Assembly: GCF_000331535.1 (NCBI RefSeq)
Contig: NZ_AMZN01000004.1
Span: 54,712 to 118,711 of the forward strand
DNA: 64,000 nt
Origin: Fulvivirga imtechensis AK7
GTDB lineage: Bacteria; Bacteroidota; Bacteroidia; Cytophagales; Cyclobacteriaceae
Direction: 5' to 3'
The notes below the pieces were generated by a model that saw nothing but the letters and a program-made list of their open reading frames with translations, was not told where the DNA came from and searched no databases. This document shows positions 52,279-60,338 of this stretch, piece after piece. A program made the translations under genes and the position numbers. Within the stretch, counting starts at the first letter, position 1. Each line of letters opens with the position of its first letter.

Positions 52279-52883
52279 CCTTTCATTTTAGGCATTGAAA
52301 GATCATACTTAATGGATACCACACGGATAATAATAATGATCGCGGTGGTGATCAGGTAGATGATATTTTCGCTGAGTGTGGTATAGTAGTCCAGCAGGAA
52401 AAATGCGAAAGCACCGGCCAGGCAGGCGGTAGCATAGATCTCCTTTCTGAAGATCAGTGGGATCTCATTGCATAAAATATCCCGGATGACTCCGCCTACC
52501 ACAGCGGATACCATGCCCATTACAATAGCTAAACCAGGGTGGATGCCTAAAGAAAGTGCTTTTTGCATGCCACTGATCGTGAATAGGGCAATACCGATGG
52601 TATCGAAGATGAAAAAGGTTCTTTTCAGGTTAACGATGTATTTTCGGAAGATAAAAGTAAAGGGAACCGCCAGGAGAATAACAACGGGATAAACGGTATC
52701 CTGCACCCAGGCAACCGGATAGGCGCCCAGCAAAACATCACGCGTGGTGCCGCCACCCACGGCTGTTACAAAAGCAATGACGGTAGCGCCAAAAAGATCC
52801 ATATGCTTTTTAGCTGCCAGCCGGAGGCCGCTGATGGCAAATACGAATGTACCTATGATCTCTAAGGCGTAAATCAGGGTCAT
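52275..52883 (-). CDS. TRIC family cation channel-like protein (UPF0126)
   Basis: The protein has 202 residues and seven hydrophobic segments in an inverted-repeat arrangement. The two glycine motifs AVGGGTTRDVLLG and AVVGGVIRDILCNEIP mark the YadS/TRIC family. Bacterial TRIC proteins form trimeric cation channels (K+ or Na+). It appears monocistronic. Confidence 0.9.
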   Translation of the reverse strand: MTLIYALEIIGTFVFAISGLRLAAKKHMDLFGATVIAFVTAVGGGTTRDVLLGAYPVAWVQDTVYPVVILLAVPFTFIFRKYIVNLKRTFFIFDTIGIALFTISGMQKALSLGIHPGLAIVMGMVSAVVGGVIRDILCNEIPLIFRKEIYATACLAGAFAFFLLDYYTTLSENIIYLITTAIIIIIRVVSIKYDLSMPKMKG

Positions 52884-53039
52884 GTTAAGGAGTTATAAAT
52901 AGTGACTATTCTTAAGGGAACACTTCCCGTCAGCGCATCCTGATAATTCTTAGGAAAATCCCCATTTGTGTAACAGCTTTTTTAGGGGATTGCTTCACTC
53001 CGTTCGCAATGACGTTAAATGATTAGTTTCCCGAGGCCG

Positions 53040-53630
53040 CTAATTAACCCGATATTCTGAAAATAAAAAATAAAAGAACATGATATTTCTCCAGGCCTCG
53101 TCCTGCTGAAATTCAAAGCGTCTGTTGTCATGGCTGGCTTCTATATCGATGCGTATCTGGTTGATATAATCAAAGATGGTGAGGTCATCATTGGGACCTT
53201 TCAGAGACAGGTCGAGCGATAACCTGTTGTTGGGTCCTACCAGGTTGGCGAAGTCGCGATAGTTGCTATGTACTACCTGCCTCAGAAAATCACCGGCAGG
53301 AAACTCTTCGGTAGCCTCACATTGACACTGGGAGCCAAATTTGCTATGCCATCGCATGCTTTTTTCGGGTTGGTCCTCGTCCAAATAGCCGGTGCCGGCC
53401 GCCATTATGACCAGGCTTTCAAGGGTGGAAGGAGTGCCGGGGTTGTCTGCTCCGGTTTTTTCTCTGGCGGCTTTGCAAAGCGCTTTTATAAATGTCGGGG
53501 CCAGGGTAGAGTCTCCATTTTTTATTTTATAGATGCCGGATGTAGAAATTTGCGCTTTAACAATATGGAACAAACACATAAATAGAACTGTAAAGCACCA
53601 TTTAATCCAACTGTTCCACAGGGGTTTCAT
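53040..53630 (-). CDS. Secreted hypothetical protein in an ECF sigma operon
   Basis: The protein has 196 residues and an N-terminal signal (WCFTVLFMCLFHIVKAQ). The mature part is acidic and helical with a CQCE cysteine pair (FGSQCQCEATEEF). Parts such as NGDSTLAPTFIKALCKAAREK and FDYINQIRIDIEAS give no family recognition. The start overlaps the stop of the membrane protein gene by 29 bases. As last gene after the sigma factor and the small membrane protein it may be part of the signal chain, but this is inference. Confidence 0.7.
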   Translation of the reverse strand: MKPLWNSWIKWCFTVLFMCLFHIVKAQISTSGIYKIKNGDSTLAPTFIKALCKAAREKTGADNPGTPSTLESLVIMAAGTGYLDEDQPEKSMRWHSKFGSQCQCEATEEFPAGDFLRQVVHSNYRDFANLVGPNNRLSLDLSLKGPNDDLTIFDYINQIRIDIEASHDNRRFEFQQDEAWRNIMFFYFLFSEYRVN

Positions 53631-53862
53631 TCTTGTCTTCCTCTTTTTTTGAAATATCGTCTACGAATAAGAGCAACATTAAAAAGAGAATAATAATTAC
53701 TATAAACACCAGTTTTTTCCGGTCTTTATACAGCATATCTCTGATACCTTCTGTAGAGTAATATTTCCGGTAGTTGTCCATAAACCGGTCAAAGTCTCTG
53801 TATTTGTCGATAGTTTCGGCCCCCGGCATAGGTGCATTGATCTTTACTTTAATCCTGGTCAT
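53602..53862 (-). CDS. Small single-span membrane protein downstream of an ECF sigma factor
   Basis: The protein has 86 residues: a cytoplasmic N-terminus of about 48 residues with KVKINAPMPGAETIDKYRDF and the basic stretch LYKDRKKL, one span (VFIVIIILFLMLLLFV), and a short acidic tail (KKEEDKNETPVEQ). The topology (N-terminus in, short tail out) resembles a minimal membrane-bound regulator. It starts two bases after the sigma stop. An anti-sigma role is possible but unproven; no zinc-binding HxxxCxxC motif is present. Confidence 0.7.
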   Translation of the reverse strand: MTRIKVKINAPMPGAETIDKYRDFDRFMDNYRKYYSTEGIRDMLYKDRKKLVFIVIIILFLMLLLFVDDISKKEEDKNETPVEQLD

Positions 53863-53864
53863 GA

Positions 53865-54533
53865 CTAGTCGTTATATTTGATCTGCTTCGAAAGTTCTTT
53901 AAGCTTCTTCAATATCCTGTAAGTTTTGATCTTGGCATTTACCTCTGTTGTGCCAAGCAGGTAACCAATTTCTTTAAAAGACCTGTTTTCAAAGAATCTC
54001 AATTCAATAAACTGGATCTCAGTGGCATCCAGTTGCTCAAGAAGTACTGAAACAAGCACTTCTGTATCAATCTGCAATTCGCTGTAATCAATCTCTTCGA
54101 AAAGATGCTGTAAATGATGGCTGTCGAGACTCACCACCCTTTCAAATTTAGTCTGCTGACGGAAGAATAAATTAATTTCATTGACAGCAATTTTATAAAG
54201 CCAGGCAGAGAAGGGGACACCCTGATATTTATACTTGCCGATGTGTTTAAGGCATTTCAAAAATACTCTGGATGTAATATCTGCCGTGACCTCCTGGTGG
54301 TCTACACGCTTATAAATAAACAGAAATATACTATCGTAATATTTTCGGTAGAGTGGGGCAAAATGTTCCGGGTTTTTCTGGCTGCGCTTAATGATCTCGT
54401 ATTCAGCCACAATTTCATCCTTGGTTTTGTGATAGGTTGGTGGTGTGGAAATTTTAAGGATGCTGTTCACCAGGTTGGACAGCATCCACCACAGTCGTGG
54501 GTAGTATATTGTTGTTATCGGGTGAGGCACCAT
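53865..54533 (-). CDS. ECF-type RNA polymerase sigma factor
   Basis: The 222 residues contain sigma region 2 (FAPLYRKYYDSIFLFIYKRV, ITSRVFLKCLKHI, and GVPFSAWLYKIAVNEINLFFRQ) and region 4 (LDATEIQFIELRFFENRSFK, EIGYLLGTTEVNAKIKTYRILKKLKEL). A leader of about 30 residues precedes region 2; ATG at M17 is an alternative start. It directs polymerase to an unknown promoter set. It is followed at 2 bases by a small membrane protein and then a secreted protein. Confidence 0.9.
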   Translation of the reverse strand: MVPHPITTIYYPRLWWMLSNLVNSILKISTPPTYHKTKDEIVAEYEIIKRSQKNPEHFAPLYRKYYDSIFLFIYKRVDHQEVTADITSRVFLKCLKHIGKYKYQGVPFSAWLYKIAVNEINLFFRQQTKFERVVSLDSHHLQHLFEEIDYSELQIDTEVLVSVLLEQLDATEIQFIELRFFENRSFKEIGYLLGTTEVNAKIKTYRILKKLKELSKQIKYND

Positions 54534-54716
54534 GTTATTAATTTACGACCATTAAGCAACTAATAAAAATATCCGGGCCGCTGTCTTCGGCTCAGCGGCC
54601 GGATATTCCCGCCTTTTACAACGTTCACCGCCTAATGGCGGGCCACACAAACATTGTATCGGAAATGAATTACCATCATAATGCACGAATTGTGAAAAGG
54701 TACAGTTATGGTCAAA

Positions 54717-54749
54717 ATTTTTTATTGGAGGTTGGTTTCCGTACCTTTG
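54717..54749 (+). promoter_or_regulatory. Promoter of the FKBP gene
   Basis: TTTTTTATTGG near 54717-54727 and TACCTTTG at 54742-54749 match the Bacteroidota consensus. The start codon at 54802 lies 52 bases downstream. Confidence 0.6.
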
Positions 54750-54801
54750 TATTTCCTTGAAAGTCGAGGATTTAATTACATTATTTATTAAACATCAAGT
54801 T

Positions 54802-55230
54802 ATGTCTGAAGCAAAAAAAGGCGACAGAGTAAAAGTACATTATACGGGTAAACTTACCGATGGGTCAGTTTTTGATTCATCTGAAAATAGAGAACCTCTT
54901 GAATTTGAATTAGGTGCCGGTATGATGATTGCCGGATTTGATAAAGCAGTAACAGGAATGAAAGTGGGCGACACAAAAACCGCTAACATTCCGGCTGCAG
55001 AGGCTTATGGTCAGAGAAATGACGAGATGGTGGTTGAGGTGCCCAAAGCCCAGCTTCCGGCAGATCTGAATCCTGCTGTCGGCCAGCAACTGGCTATGCA
55101 GCAGCCTAACGGACAGTCAATTCCTGTTGTGGTTACGAAAGTAGAAACTGAAACTATAGAGATCGATGCAAATCATCCTTTGGCCGGGAAAGATCTTGTA
55201 TTCGATATAGAATTGGTAGAGATCTCGTAA
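54802..55230 (+). CDS. FKBP-type peptidyl-prolyl isomerase (SlyD-like)
   Basis: The chosen ATG at 54802 gives 142 residues (MSEAKKGDRVKVHYTGKL); the upstream in-frame ATG at 54757 falls 8 bases after the promoter box and is unlikely. The FKBP domain is split by an insert-in-flap region: GKLTDGSVFDSSENREPLEF, GMMIAGFDKAVTGMKVGD, EAYGQRNDEMVVEVPKAQLP (flap) and HPLAGKDLVFDIELVEI. It catalyses prolyl cis-trans isomerisation and chaperones folding in the cytosol. There is no metal-binding His-rich tail as in E. coli SlyD. Confidence 0.94.
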   Translation: MSEAKKGDRVKVHYTGKLTDGSVFDSSENREPLEFELGAGMMIAGFDKAVTGMKVGDTKTANIPAAEAYGQRNDEMVVEVPKAQLPADLNPAVGQQLAMQQPNGQSIPVVVTKVETETIEIDANHPLAGKDLVFDIELVEIS

Positions 55231-55240
55231 TCGGGTGAGA

Positions 55241-55297
55241 TATCATAAAAAATAAAAGAGGCATGATCATTTCATGCCTCTTTTATTTTTTATGATA
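55241..55297. terminator. Very long bidirectional terminator
   Basis: The 26-base arms (55241-55266 and 55272-55297; core AGAGGCATGA) are perfectly complementary with loop TCATT, and A/T-runs lie inside both arms. It serves the FKBP gene on the plus strand and the small membrane protein gene on the minus strand. Confidence 0.9.
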
Positions 55298-55314
55298 TGC
55301 AGCCCCCCGGAAAA

Positions 55315-55443
55315 TTAATGTTCCTTAGGATCTTGTTTTTTAGTCTTCATAAAGTCAAGTAAACCTATTGCAGCACCAAATCCAACCAGGCATGCTACGA
55401 TGGTGATAAACAAGTCTGCACCGTCCGCAATATATTTTTCCAT
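55315..55443 (-). CDS. Small single-span membrane protein, 42 residues
   Basis: The ATG at 55443 opens a 42-residue frame: MEKYIADGADLFITIVACLV, then a glycine-rich end of the span (GFGAAIGLLDF) and a basic/acidic tail (KTKKQDPKEH). The clear single membrane helix, charge distribution and the terminator right behind its stop support a real gene although it is short. No family name is known to me. It would be missed by length cut-offs of 60 codons. Confidence 0.65.
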   Translation of the reverse strand: MEKYIADGADLFITIVACLVGFGAAIGLLDFMKTKKQDPKEH

Positions 55444-55573
55444 AGTATTTTTATTTCAGAGGTTCCCGTTAAAGCGTGCCCAAATTTATAATTAATATTG
55501 ATAAAAGAGAAAGGAAAATTGCATAGAGTTCATCATAACTTTTAACTTCATGCCGTTACCAGCATAAAGCCTT

Positions 55574-56011
55574 ATGACACAGGAAGAACATTTTCAGAAA
55601 CTGGAGCGGATGTATATCCACGAAGCGCCCATCAATAAATTTTTCAAGCCTCAAGTTAAGATCTCGCAAGGCCGGGCTGAGGTAATGATGAAATGCAACA
55701 CCAAATTTTTTCATGCTGCAAATGCCATGCACGGCTCTGTTTACTTCAAAATGCTTGATGATGCTGCTTTTTTTGCTGTCAATTCACTGGTGGACGATGC
55801 GTTTGTACTCACATCTTCATTTAATATTTATTTGTTGAGGCCGGTGGTCTACGGAGAATTAAAGGCAGTGGGAGAGGTGGTACATAATGCCCGGAAATCA
55901 TTTGTAGCCGAGGCGGTACTTTACAATGAAAGGGACCAGGAGATAGCCAGGGGTAGCGGTAATTTTGTAAAAAGCCAGATACCGTTGGATGAGCATGTGG
56001 GATATAGATAG
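55574..56011 (+). CDS. PaaI-type hotdog thioesterase
   Basis: The protein has 145 residues and the hotdog fold: NAMHGSVYFKMLDDAAFFAVN with the central helix, SSFNIYLLRPVVYGELKAVG, and KSFVAEAVLYNERDQEIARGSGNFV. Members hydrolyse acyl-CoA thioesters in the cytosol, often of aromatic or short-chain acids; the substrate is not visible. The gene stands alone. Confidence 0.9.
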   Translation: MTQEEHFQKLERMYIHEAPINKFFKPQVKISQGRAEVMMKCNTKFFHAANAMHGSVYFKMLDDAAFFAVNSLVDDAFVLTSSFNIYLLRPVVYGELKAVGEVVHNARKSFVAEAVLYNERDQEIARGSGNFVKSQIPLDEHVGYR

Positions 56012-56420
56012 GGTGTATGCTCAAGCTCAGAAGCATCATTTTAAGGGGACATTTGGGGTGATGAGGTTGAGTGAAGTTCGAAATTGAGAAAACCACATAA
56101 ATTGACTCTCAGGTAAGTTATAGTTAGTGTCTGTAAGAAAACGTCAAGGTCAAGGCTTGCGAAGTCCTAAAAAGCGGTAGTCCCGTACAGTTGTTACAGT
56201 TATCGAGAAGAGCACAAGCGTAACGCAGACATTGACATTTTCTTAGAGCCACTAGTCAGGATTTTATCATTGAAATCAAGAACATATAATAATTTTTTTC
56301 CGGGTAGTTTTTATATATGATCGGTTTGTTTAAATTAGTATGATGGACAACTAATTTCCATTACTAATAATATGGAAGTTATAGCTCTTTAGCTTCTTTA
56401 GGAATTCAATTTAGGGTTAG
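56012..56420. other. Gene-free stretch with one dispersed repeat copy
   Basis: It contains repeat copy D (56123-56256) and about 160 AT-rich bases of leader for the next gene. A minus-strand frame overlapping the thioesterase is a shadow. Confidence 0.6.
56123..56256 (+). repeat. Dispersed inverted-end repeat family, copy D
   Basis: This is the best-preserved termini pair: GTTAGTGTCTGTAAGAAAAC at the left and CATTTTCTTAGAGCCACTAG at the right. The interior shows GTCAAGGCTTGCGAAGTCCT, GTTGTTACAGTTATCGAGAA and AACGCAGACATTGACATTTT, shared with copies A, B, C and E. Confidence 0.85.
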
Positions 56421-58307
56421 ATGTATTCTTCTAAAATCTATAATCTGTTTGTCTTTTTCGCTTCACTGGCAGCCCCAGGTTTAGCTCAGAACGATGGGGT
56501 TTACCTTAGCAATTTCATAGTGCCATCTACATTGATAAGAAGCGAAAAGATTCAGGTCAATGGCTCCTGCGATTATTACACGTATGGACATGAGAATTTG
56601 ACGGGGCAATATTATTTAATGGCCGGAGGATACTCATTTTTGGATATGTATGAAAATCACTATGAAATAAATACCCATTTGAAGATGGACTTTATGAAAG
56701 CAGGTGGTCCTAAGGGAAATTATCTGATCTATAGTGAGTCAGATAACAGGGGGTATATTGGAAGCTGGACAGGTTTCGACCCGGATGCTTCGTTTTGGGC
56801 TACAGTAACTGCGGATATGTATCTGGACGGTAATTTCCTGGGCCAGGTAACCTATCAATTCAGCTCCAGGCTAAAAGAGGGTAAATCAGGAAATGCTGTG
56901 GTCCGGGTTAACAATAAAGCGCATGGAAATGCCGTCACCGGGATTACCGGTGGCAAAGAAAAGGACCTTGAGATATTGAAAAGAATCGGGTTAAGAAATA
57001 TTCAGGTAACGAGATTCAAGCAATACCTTCCCAACGCATTTCTCAACTATGCCAGGGAGCATTGTAAGGAGCGAAACGAAGCAGAGCAAATAGCAGTAAT
57101 GGAAAAAGTTGAGCAGGAAAGGAAGGAAAAAGAAGCACTGGCGGAAAAACAGACTACATCAAATCAAGTTAAATCTTCAGGAAATAATTTAATGAGCGAA
57201 GAGGCTACCTACACAAACCTGACAGGTACCGGGAAACAACCTGAATTTGGAAGAGATGAATACGGGAATTACTACAGAAAGGATGCTTCAGGAACGTATA
57301 AACAAATCAGCTATGACGAATATGCAACTGCGGAATATCAGAAGCAACAGCGCATAGCAAATGCGCAACAAATTGAAGATGAAAAACGGGCGAATCAGGT
57401 GATACAGGATTTGCAGAAAAGATCGGACGACTTTCTGGCGGAGAGGCAGAGAGACAAACTTCAAGTAGAACAGATATCGGGTTTGTATGCACAAAGTTTC
57501 TATGCAGCCCAGGCCGTAGGAGCGTCAAAGCAAAACCTGGATAACCTTTCCCGCCTGAGCGGCAATTATGAGTCGGTGGAGGAACTGGAAGCGGAATTTA
57601 ACGCTAAATATTATGCTATAGCACAGGAGGTGGAAAATCTTAACCGCGCTCGTAATGAAGCTTTGAGTGCGAATGTTGCTACCACCTTTTATGGTAGTGA
57701 TGCCACTGGGCAGGCTACCGGGGAATTCATAAAAGGAGTGGGAACAATGATCAATAATAACAAATCCGAAAAGGAAAGAATAGAAGCTGAAGCAGCTCTT
57801 AGGGAGCAGCGAGAGCAAATGTTGAAGCAGATAGAGGCCAGGAAAAAAACAATGATGCTGAATATGCGACAGGGAATGTTAGCACAATTTCCGGATGGAG
57901 GGCTACCACTGTCCTCTCATCAGGTGAAAGACCGGGTGTATTGCTTTGCCTACTTCATTGATGGATCTACTCTTGAGAAAGATGCTCCTGTAATTTCTAT
58001 TACTAATGTTTTTCCCGTAGATCAATATTCTGATGGAACATGGCCCTTTAAGAACACTTTGGTGGATGAACTACAAAAGCTTTCATTAGACAAGGTTACG
58101 TTAATGGGATTTTATACAGCCAAGGAAATGGCAGATGAAATGCATACTTCGTTAACAAGTCTTTCAGGTAAATGTAATATGAAGATCAATTTACTTGAGT
58201 ATAATGGTAAAGCGAGTACTTCAGTCACCAATGATTTTTGGGAAACCGGTAAAAAACAGAAGTCAGAAACCAGTCAGCAACAAAATGGGAGTTTCTGGGA
58301 TCAATAA
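56421..58307 (+). CDS. Secreted coiled-coil protein of unknown function, paired with a Sel1 protein
   Basis: The protein has 628 residues and a signal peptide ending PGLAQ. Residues 30-155 are beta-rich (one C2-like or jelly-roll-like unit), 160-215 contain basic helices, and about 220-460 are charged and helical (EKVEQERKEKEALAEKQ, LQKRSDDFLAERQRDKLQVE), suggesting coiled coil. Residues 460-600 form a mixed C-terminal part (VKDRVYCFAYFIDGSTLEKD, NVFPVDQYSDGTWPFKN). No family was recognised. It is followed, after a repeat copy, by the Sel1-repeat gene on the same strand. Confidence 0.75.
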   Translation: MYSSKIYNLFVFFASLAAPGLAQNDGVYLSNFIVPSTLIRSEKIQVNGSCDYYTYGHENLTGQYYLMAGGYSFLDMYENHYEINTHLKMDFMKAGGPKGNYLIYSESDNRGYIGSWTGFDPDASFWATVTADMYLDGNFLGQVTYQFSSRLKEGKSGNAVVRVNNKAHGNAVTGITGGKEKDLEILKRIGLRNIQVTRFKQYLPNAFLNYAREHCKERNEAEQIAVMEKVEQERKEKEALAEKQTTSNQVKSSGNNLMSEEATYTNLTGTGKQPEFGRDEYGNYYRKDASGTYKQISYDEYATAEYQKQQRIANAQQIEDEKRANQVIQDLQKRSDDFLAERQRDKLQVEQISGLYAQSFYAAQAVGASKQNLDNLSRLSGNYESVEELEAEFNAKYYAIAQEVENLNRARNEALSANVATTFYGSDATGQATGEFIKGVGTMINNNKSEKERIEAEAALREQREQMLKQIEARKKTMMLNMRQGMLAQFPDGGLPLSSHQVKDRVYCFAYFIDGSTLEKDAPVISITNVFPVDQYSDGTWPFKNTLVDELQKLSLDKVTLMGFYTAKEMADEMHTSLTSLSGKCNMKINLLEYNGKASTSVTNDFWETGKKQKSETSQQQNGSFWDQ

Positions 58308-58310
58308 TTA

Positions 58311-58434
58311 ATCAGTGCCTCAAAGAAAACACCTATGTCTGCGTTAGTATCCGTTCTAAAAATGCACATACCGACAACTTTACAGGATCTGCTTTTGGAA
58401 TTTATTTGTTTTCTTAACATCACTTTGAATTTTC
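58311..58434 (-). repeat. Dispersed inverted-end repeat family, copy E
   Basis: On the minus strand it reads GATGTTAAGAAAAC, TGTAAAGTTGTCGGTATGTG, and ACGCAGACATAGGTGTTTTC. It fills most of the gap between the coiled-coil and Sel1 genes. Confidence 0.7.
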
Positions 58435-58459
58435 GTGCAAATACTAATTAAATATTTAG

Positions 58460-59812
58460 ATGAAGCGAGTTGTTATTTTCTTTTTCTTTTTGATGCAAGT
58501 ATACGTTGTTAATGGCCAAAGTACCATGGCCATCTTGAAATATGAACAAGCGGAGGAGGCATATATAAGCAATGACTTCTATACTACAATTGCTAAATTG
58601 AAGGAGGTAGAGGAGATTTTGGGTACTGTAAACCCCAGGATCCTCTACCTGCGCATTATGGCGCAATACAAGTTGGTTGATAAGGACAGATCTCGTTTGG
58701 AACCACTAAAAAGAGACTGCGCATTTTACTTGGAAAACTATGACGGTAATACAAACCTGATCGATAAATACAGAGAGGTGTTCCGGGTATCTGAGGATCT
58801 TATTCAATATGAGGATAATCAGCATTATATCGTTGGGAAGCAGCTTTTCGATGAGAAAAAATATAGTGAAGCCATGAGCCACTTGGAAATAGCTGCCAGG
58901 CAGGGATATGGTCCGGCATTCAATGTTATCGGGATAATGTACCGGTGGGGATATGGAGTGGAACAGAATGATGCAGAGGCCCTGCAGCAGTTCAAAAAGG
59001 CTGCTGAAAAGGATTTGGCGCAGGGCATTTATAACCTGGGAACAATGTACTATCATGGTCGTGCTGTAGAAAAAGATGTGTTCCAGGCACGTGAATATTT
59101 TATAAAAGCGGCAGAAAAGGGCTACCTAAATGCGATTGTAGGTGTGGGTGATACCTATTATTACAGGTTTAAGAATGGCTCAAATATTGATAATAGAAAG
59201 GCCTTGGAATGGTACATGAAAGGGGCGGAAAAGGGGGATGCATATTGTTTTGAGAATATAGGAAGAGTTTATTATAACGGTGAATACGGTGTAAATAAAG
59301 ATTATCAAAAAGCCAGGGAATGGTTTCTGAAAGCGGCTGACGCTGGATATCATAATTCCATGAACAATCTGGGAATTATCTACAATCATGGACTCGGAAC
59401 TATGGTTGATCAGGAAAAGGCAATGGAATGGTATCTGAAAGCTGCAGAAAAGGGAAACAAATATGCTATGTACAATATAGGCTATCTATATTCTCATAAC
59501 AGATATGGAGTGAATGGAGGGAGGGCTGATGGTCAGGCTGCGTTGGAGTGGTACCTAAAGTCCGCTGAACAGGGCTATAGTGGGGCTATGTATCAGATTG
59601 GCTATATGCATGGTTATTTTAGTTATCAGTACAAAGGAATCTCAAGAGATGATAAGAAGCAATTTGAATGGTATCATAAAGCTGCGGAGGCGGGCCATAT
59701 AAAGGCCATGAAGGAATTGGCATCATGTTATGATAAGGGTGTGGGAGTTAAGAAGGATAAAAAACTTGCTGCGGAGTGGCGAAGGAAGGCAGCAGTGGCC
59801 GAGAGTAAGTAA
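58460..59812 (+). CDS. Sel1-like repeat secreted protein
   Basis: The protein has 450 residues and a signal peptide ending YVVNGQ. After an N-terminal TPR-like region it has about eight Sel1-like repeats with the pattern A-x-x-x-Y-x-K-A-A-E-x-G (SHLEIAARQGYGPAFNVIGI, MYRWGYGVEQNDAEALQQFK, LKAAEKGNKYAMYNIGYLYS). Such alpha-solenoids bind partner proteins, often at envelopes. Together with the preceding coiled-coil protein it may form a complex; the only support is adjacency and the shared strand. Confidence 0.9.
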   Translation: MKRVVIFFFFLMQVYVVNGQSTMAILKYEQAEEAYISNDFYTTIAKLKEVEEILGTVNPRILYLRIMAQYKLVDKDRSRLEPLKRDCAFYLENYDGNTNLIDKYREVFRVSEDLIQYEDNQHYIVGKQLFDEKKYSEAMSHLEIAARQGYGPAFNVIGIMYRWGYGVEQNDAEALQQFKKAAEKDLAQGIYNLGTMYYHGRAVEKDVFQAREYFIKAAEKGYLNAIVGVGDTYYYRFKNGSNIDNRKALEWYMKGAEKGDAYCFENIGRVYYNGEYGVNKDYQKAREWFLKAADAGYHNSMNNLGIIYNHGLGTMVDQEKAMEWYLKAAEKGNKYAMYNIGYLYSHNRYGVNGGRADGQAALEWYLKSAEQGYSGAMYQIGYMHGYFSYQYKGISRDDKKQFEWYHKAAEAGHIKAMKELASCYDKGVGVKKDKKLAAEWRRKAAVAESK

Positions 59813-59994
59813 GGTTACCAAATTGGTTAGTAGTAAGGAGACTATTCGAAGCCCTTGGGCTTGTTGCTGAAAAGAATCGGTTAACAAAGCAAAGTACTGA
59901 AGTGTAATGTGTATAGAATATTTCCATCCGATATTTCAATTTTTGACCTGCTATGTAAAGATTTGCCCATGACCTTCATATGTCTTACTTTTTT

Positions 59995-60029
59995 GTCTTG
60001 ACACAAAAATTAACAAAAAAAGTCAAGAC
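59995..60029. repeat. Inverted repeat GTCTTGAC ... GTCAAGAC
   Basis: The eight-base arms at 59995-60002 and 60022-60029 enclose the A-rich loop ACAAAAATTAACAAAAAAA. It is similar in style to palindromes common between genes in Cytophagales. Confidence 0.6.
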
Positions 60030-60045
60030 TATGAGTAAATGGCTA

Positions 60046-60142
60046 AATTTCAATGCCTGCGATGACAAATCACAAACTCACCCCGTGAAAAAACGGGGCT
60101 CAAACAGTGTGATTTATAACATGTACGTGTGGCATTGAAATT
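60046..60142. repeat. 97-base nested palindrome
   Basis: Three nested arm pairs are visible: AATTTCAATGCC/GGCATTGAAATT (outer, 12 bp), AAATCACA/TGTGATTT (middle) and CCCCGT/ACGGGG (inner, loop GAAAAA). The whole segment can form one long stem with bulges. It is not inside a gene. Confidence 0.75.
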
Positions 60143-60146
60143 CTTA

Positions 60147-60285
60147 ACGCCATTTTCTCAAGGCCGTTCAGTTAACTTGTCATTATCCACAAAATCAATT
60201 GAAGTTGTTGGTTGCCTCCCCGAGGCAAGTTCGGGACAGGCAGGATGACTGCTCTTTTTTAAGGATTTTATATCGAATTCACGTT
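60147..60285 (-). repeat. Dispersed repeat, copy 2 (partner at 540-676)
   Basis: It is the inverted counterpart of the 540-676 copy, ending (minus-strand start) with AACGTGAATTCGATATAAAA at 60285. Shared blocks include CAGTCATCCTGCCTGTCCCG and GCCAACAACTT-like sequence. Confidence 0.75.
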
Positions 60286-60338
60286 AAGATAAGTGAAATA
60301 GAGAAGGTAGAGCTTTTGTGCCCCCTCTTTGCATTGGT

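Larger units (their letters stand above)
59813..60338. other. Gene-free region of stacked repeats
   Basis: It holds an A-rich inverted repeat (59995-60029), a nested long hairpin (60046-60142) and a 140-bp dispersed repeat (60147-60285). No gene was recognised; the open frame over 60199-60477 is antisense to the VOC gene and repeat-derived. Confidence 0.7.
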
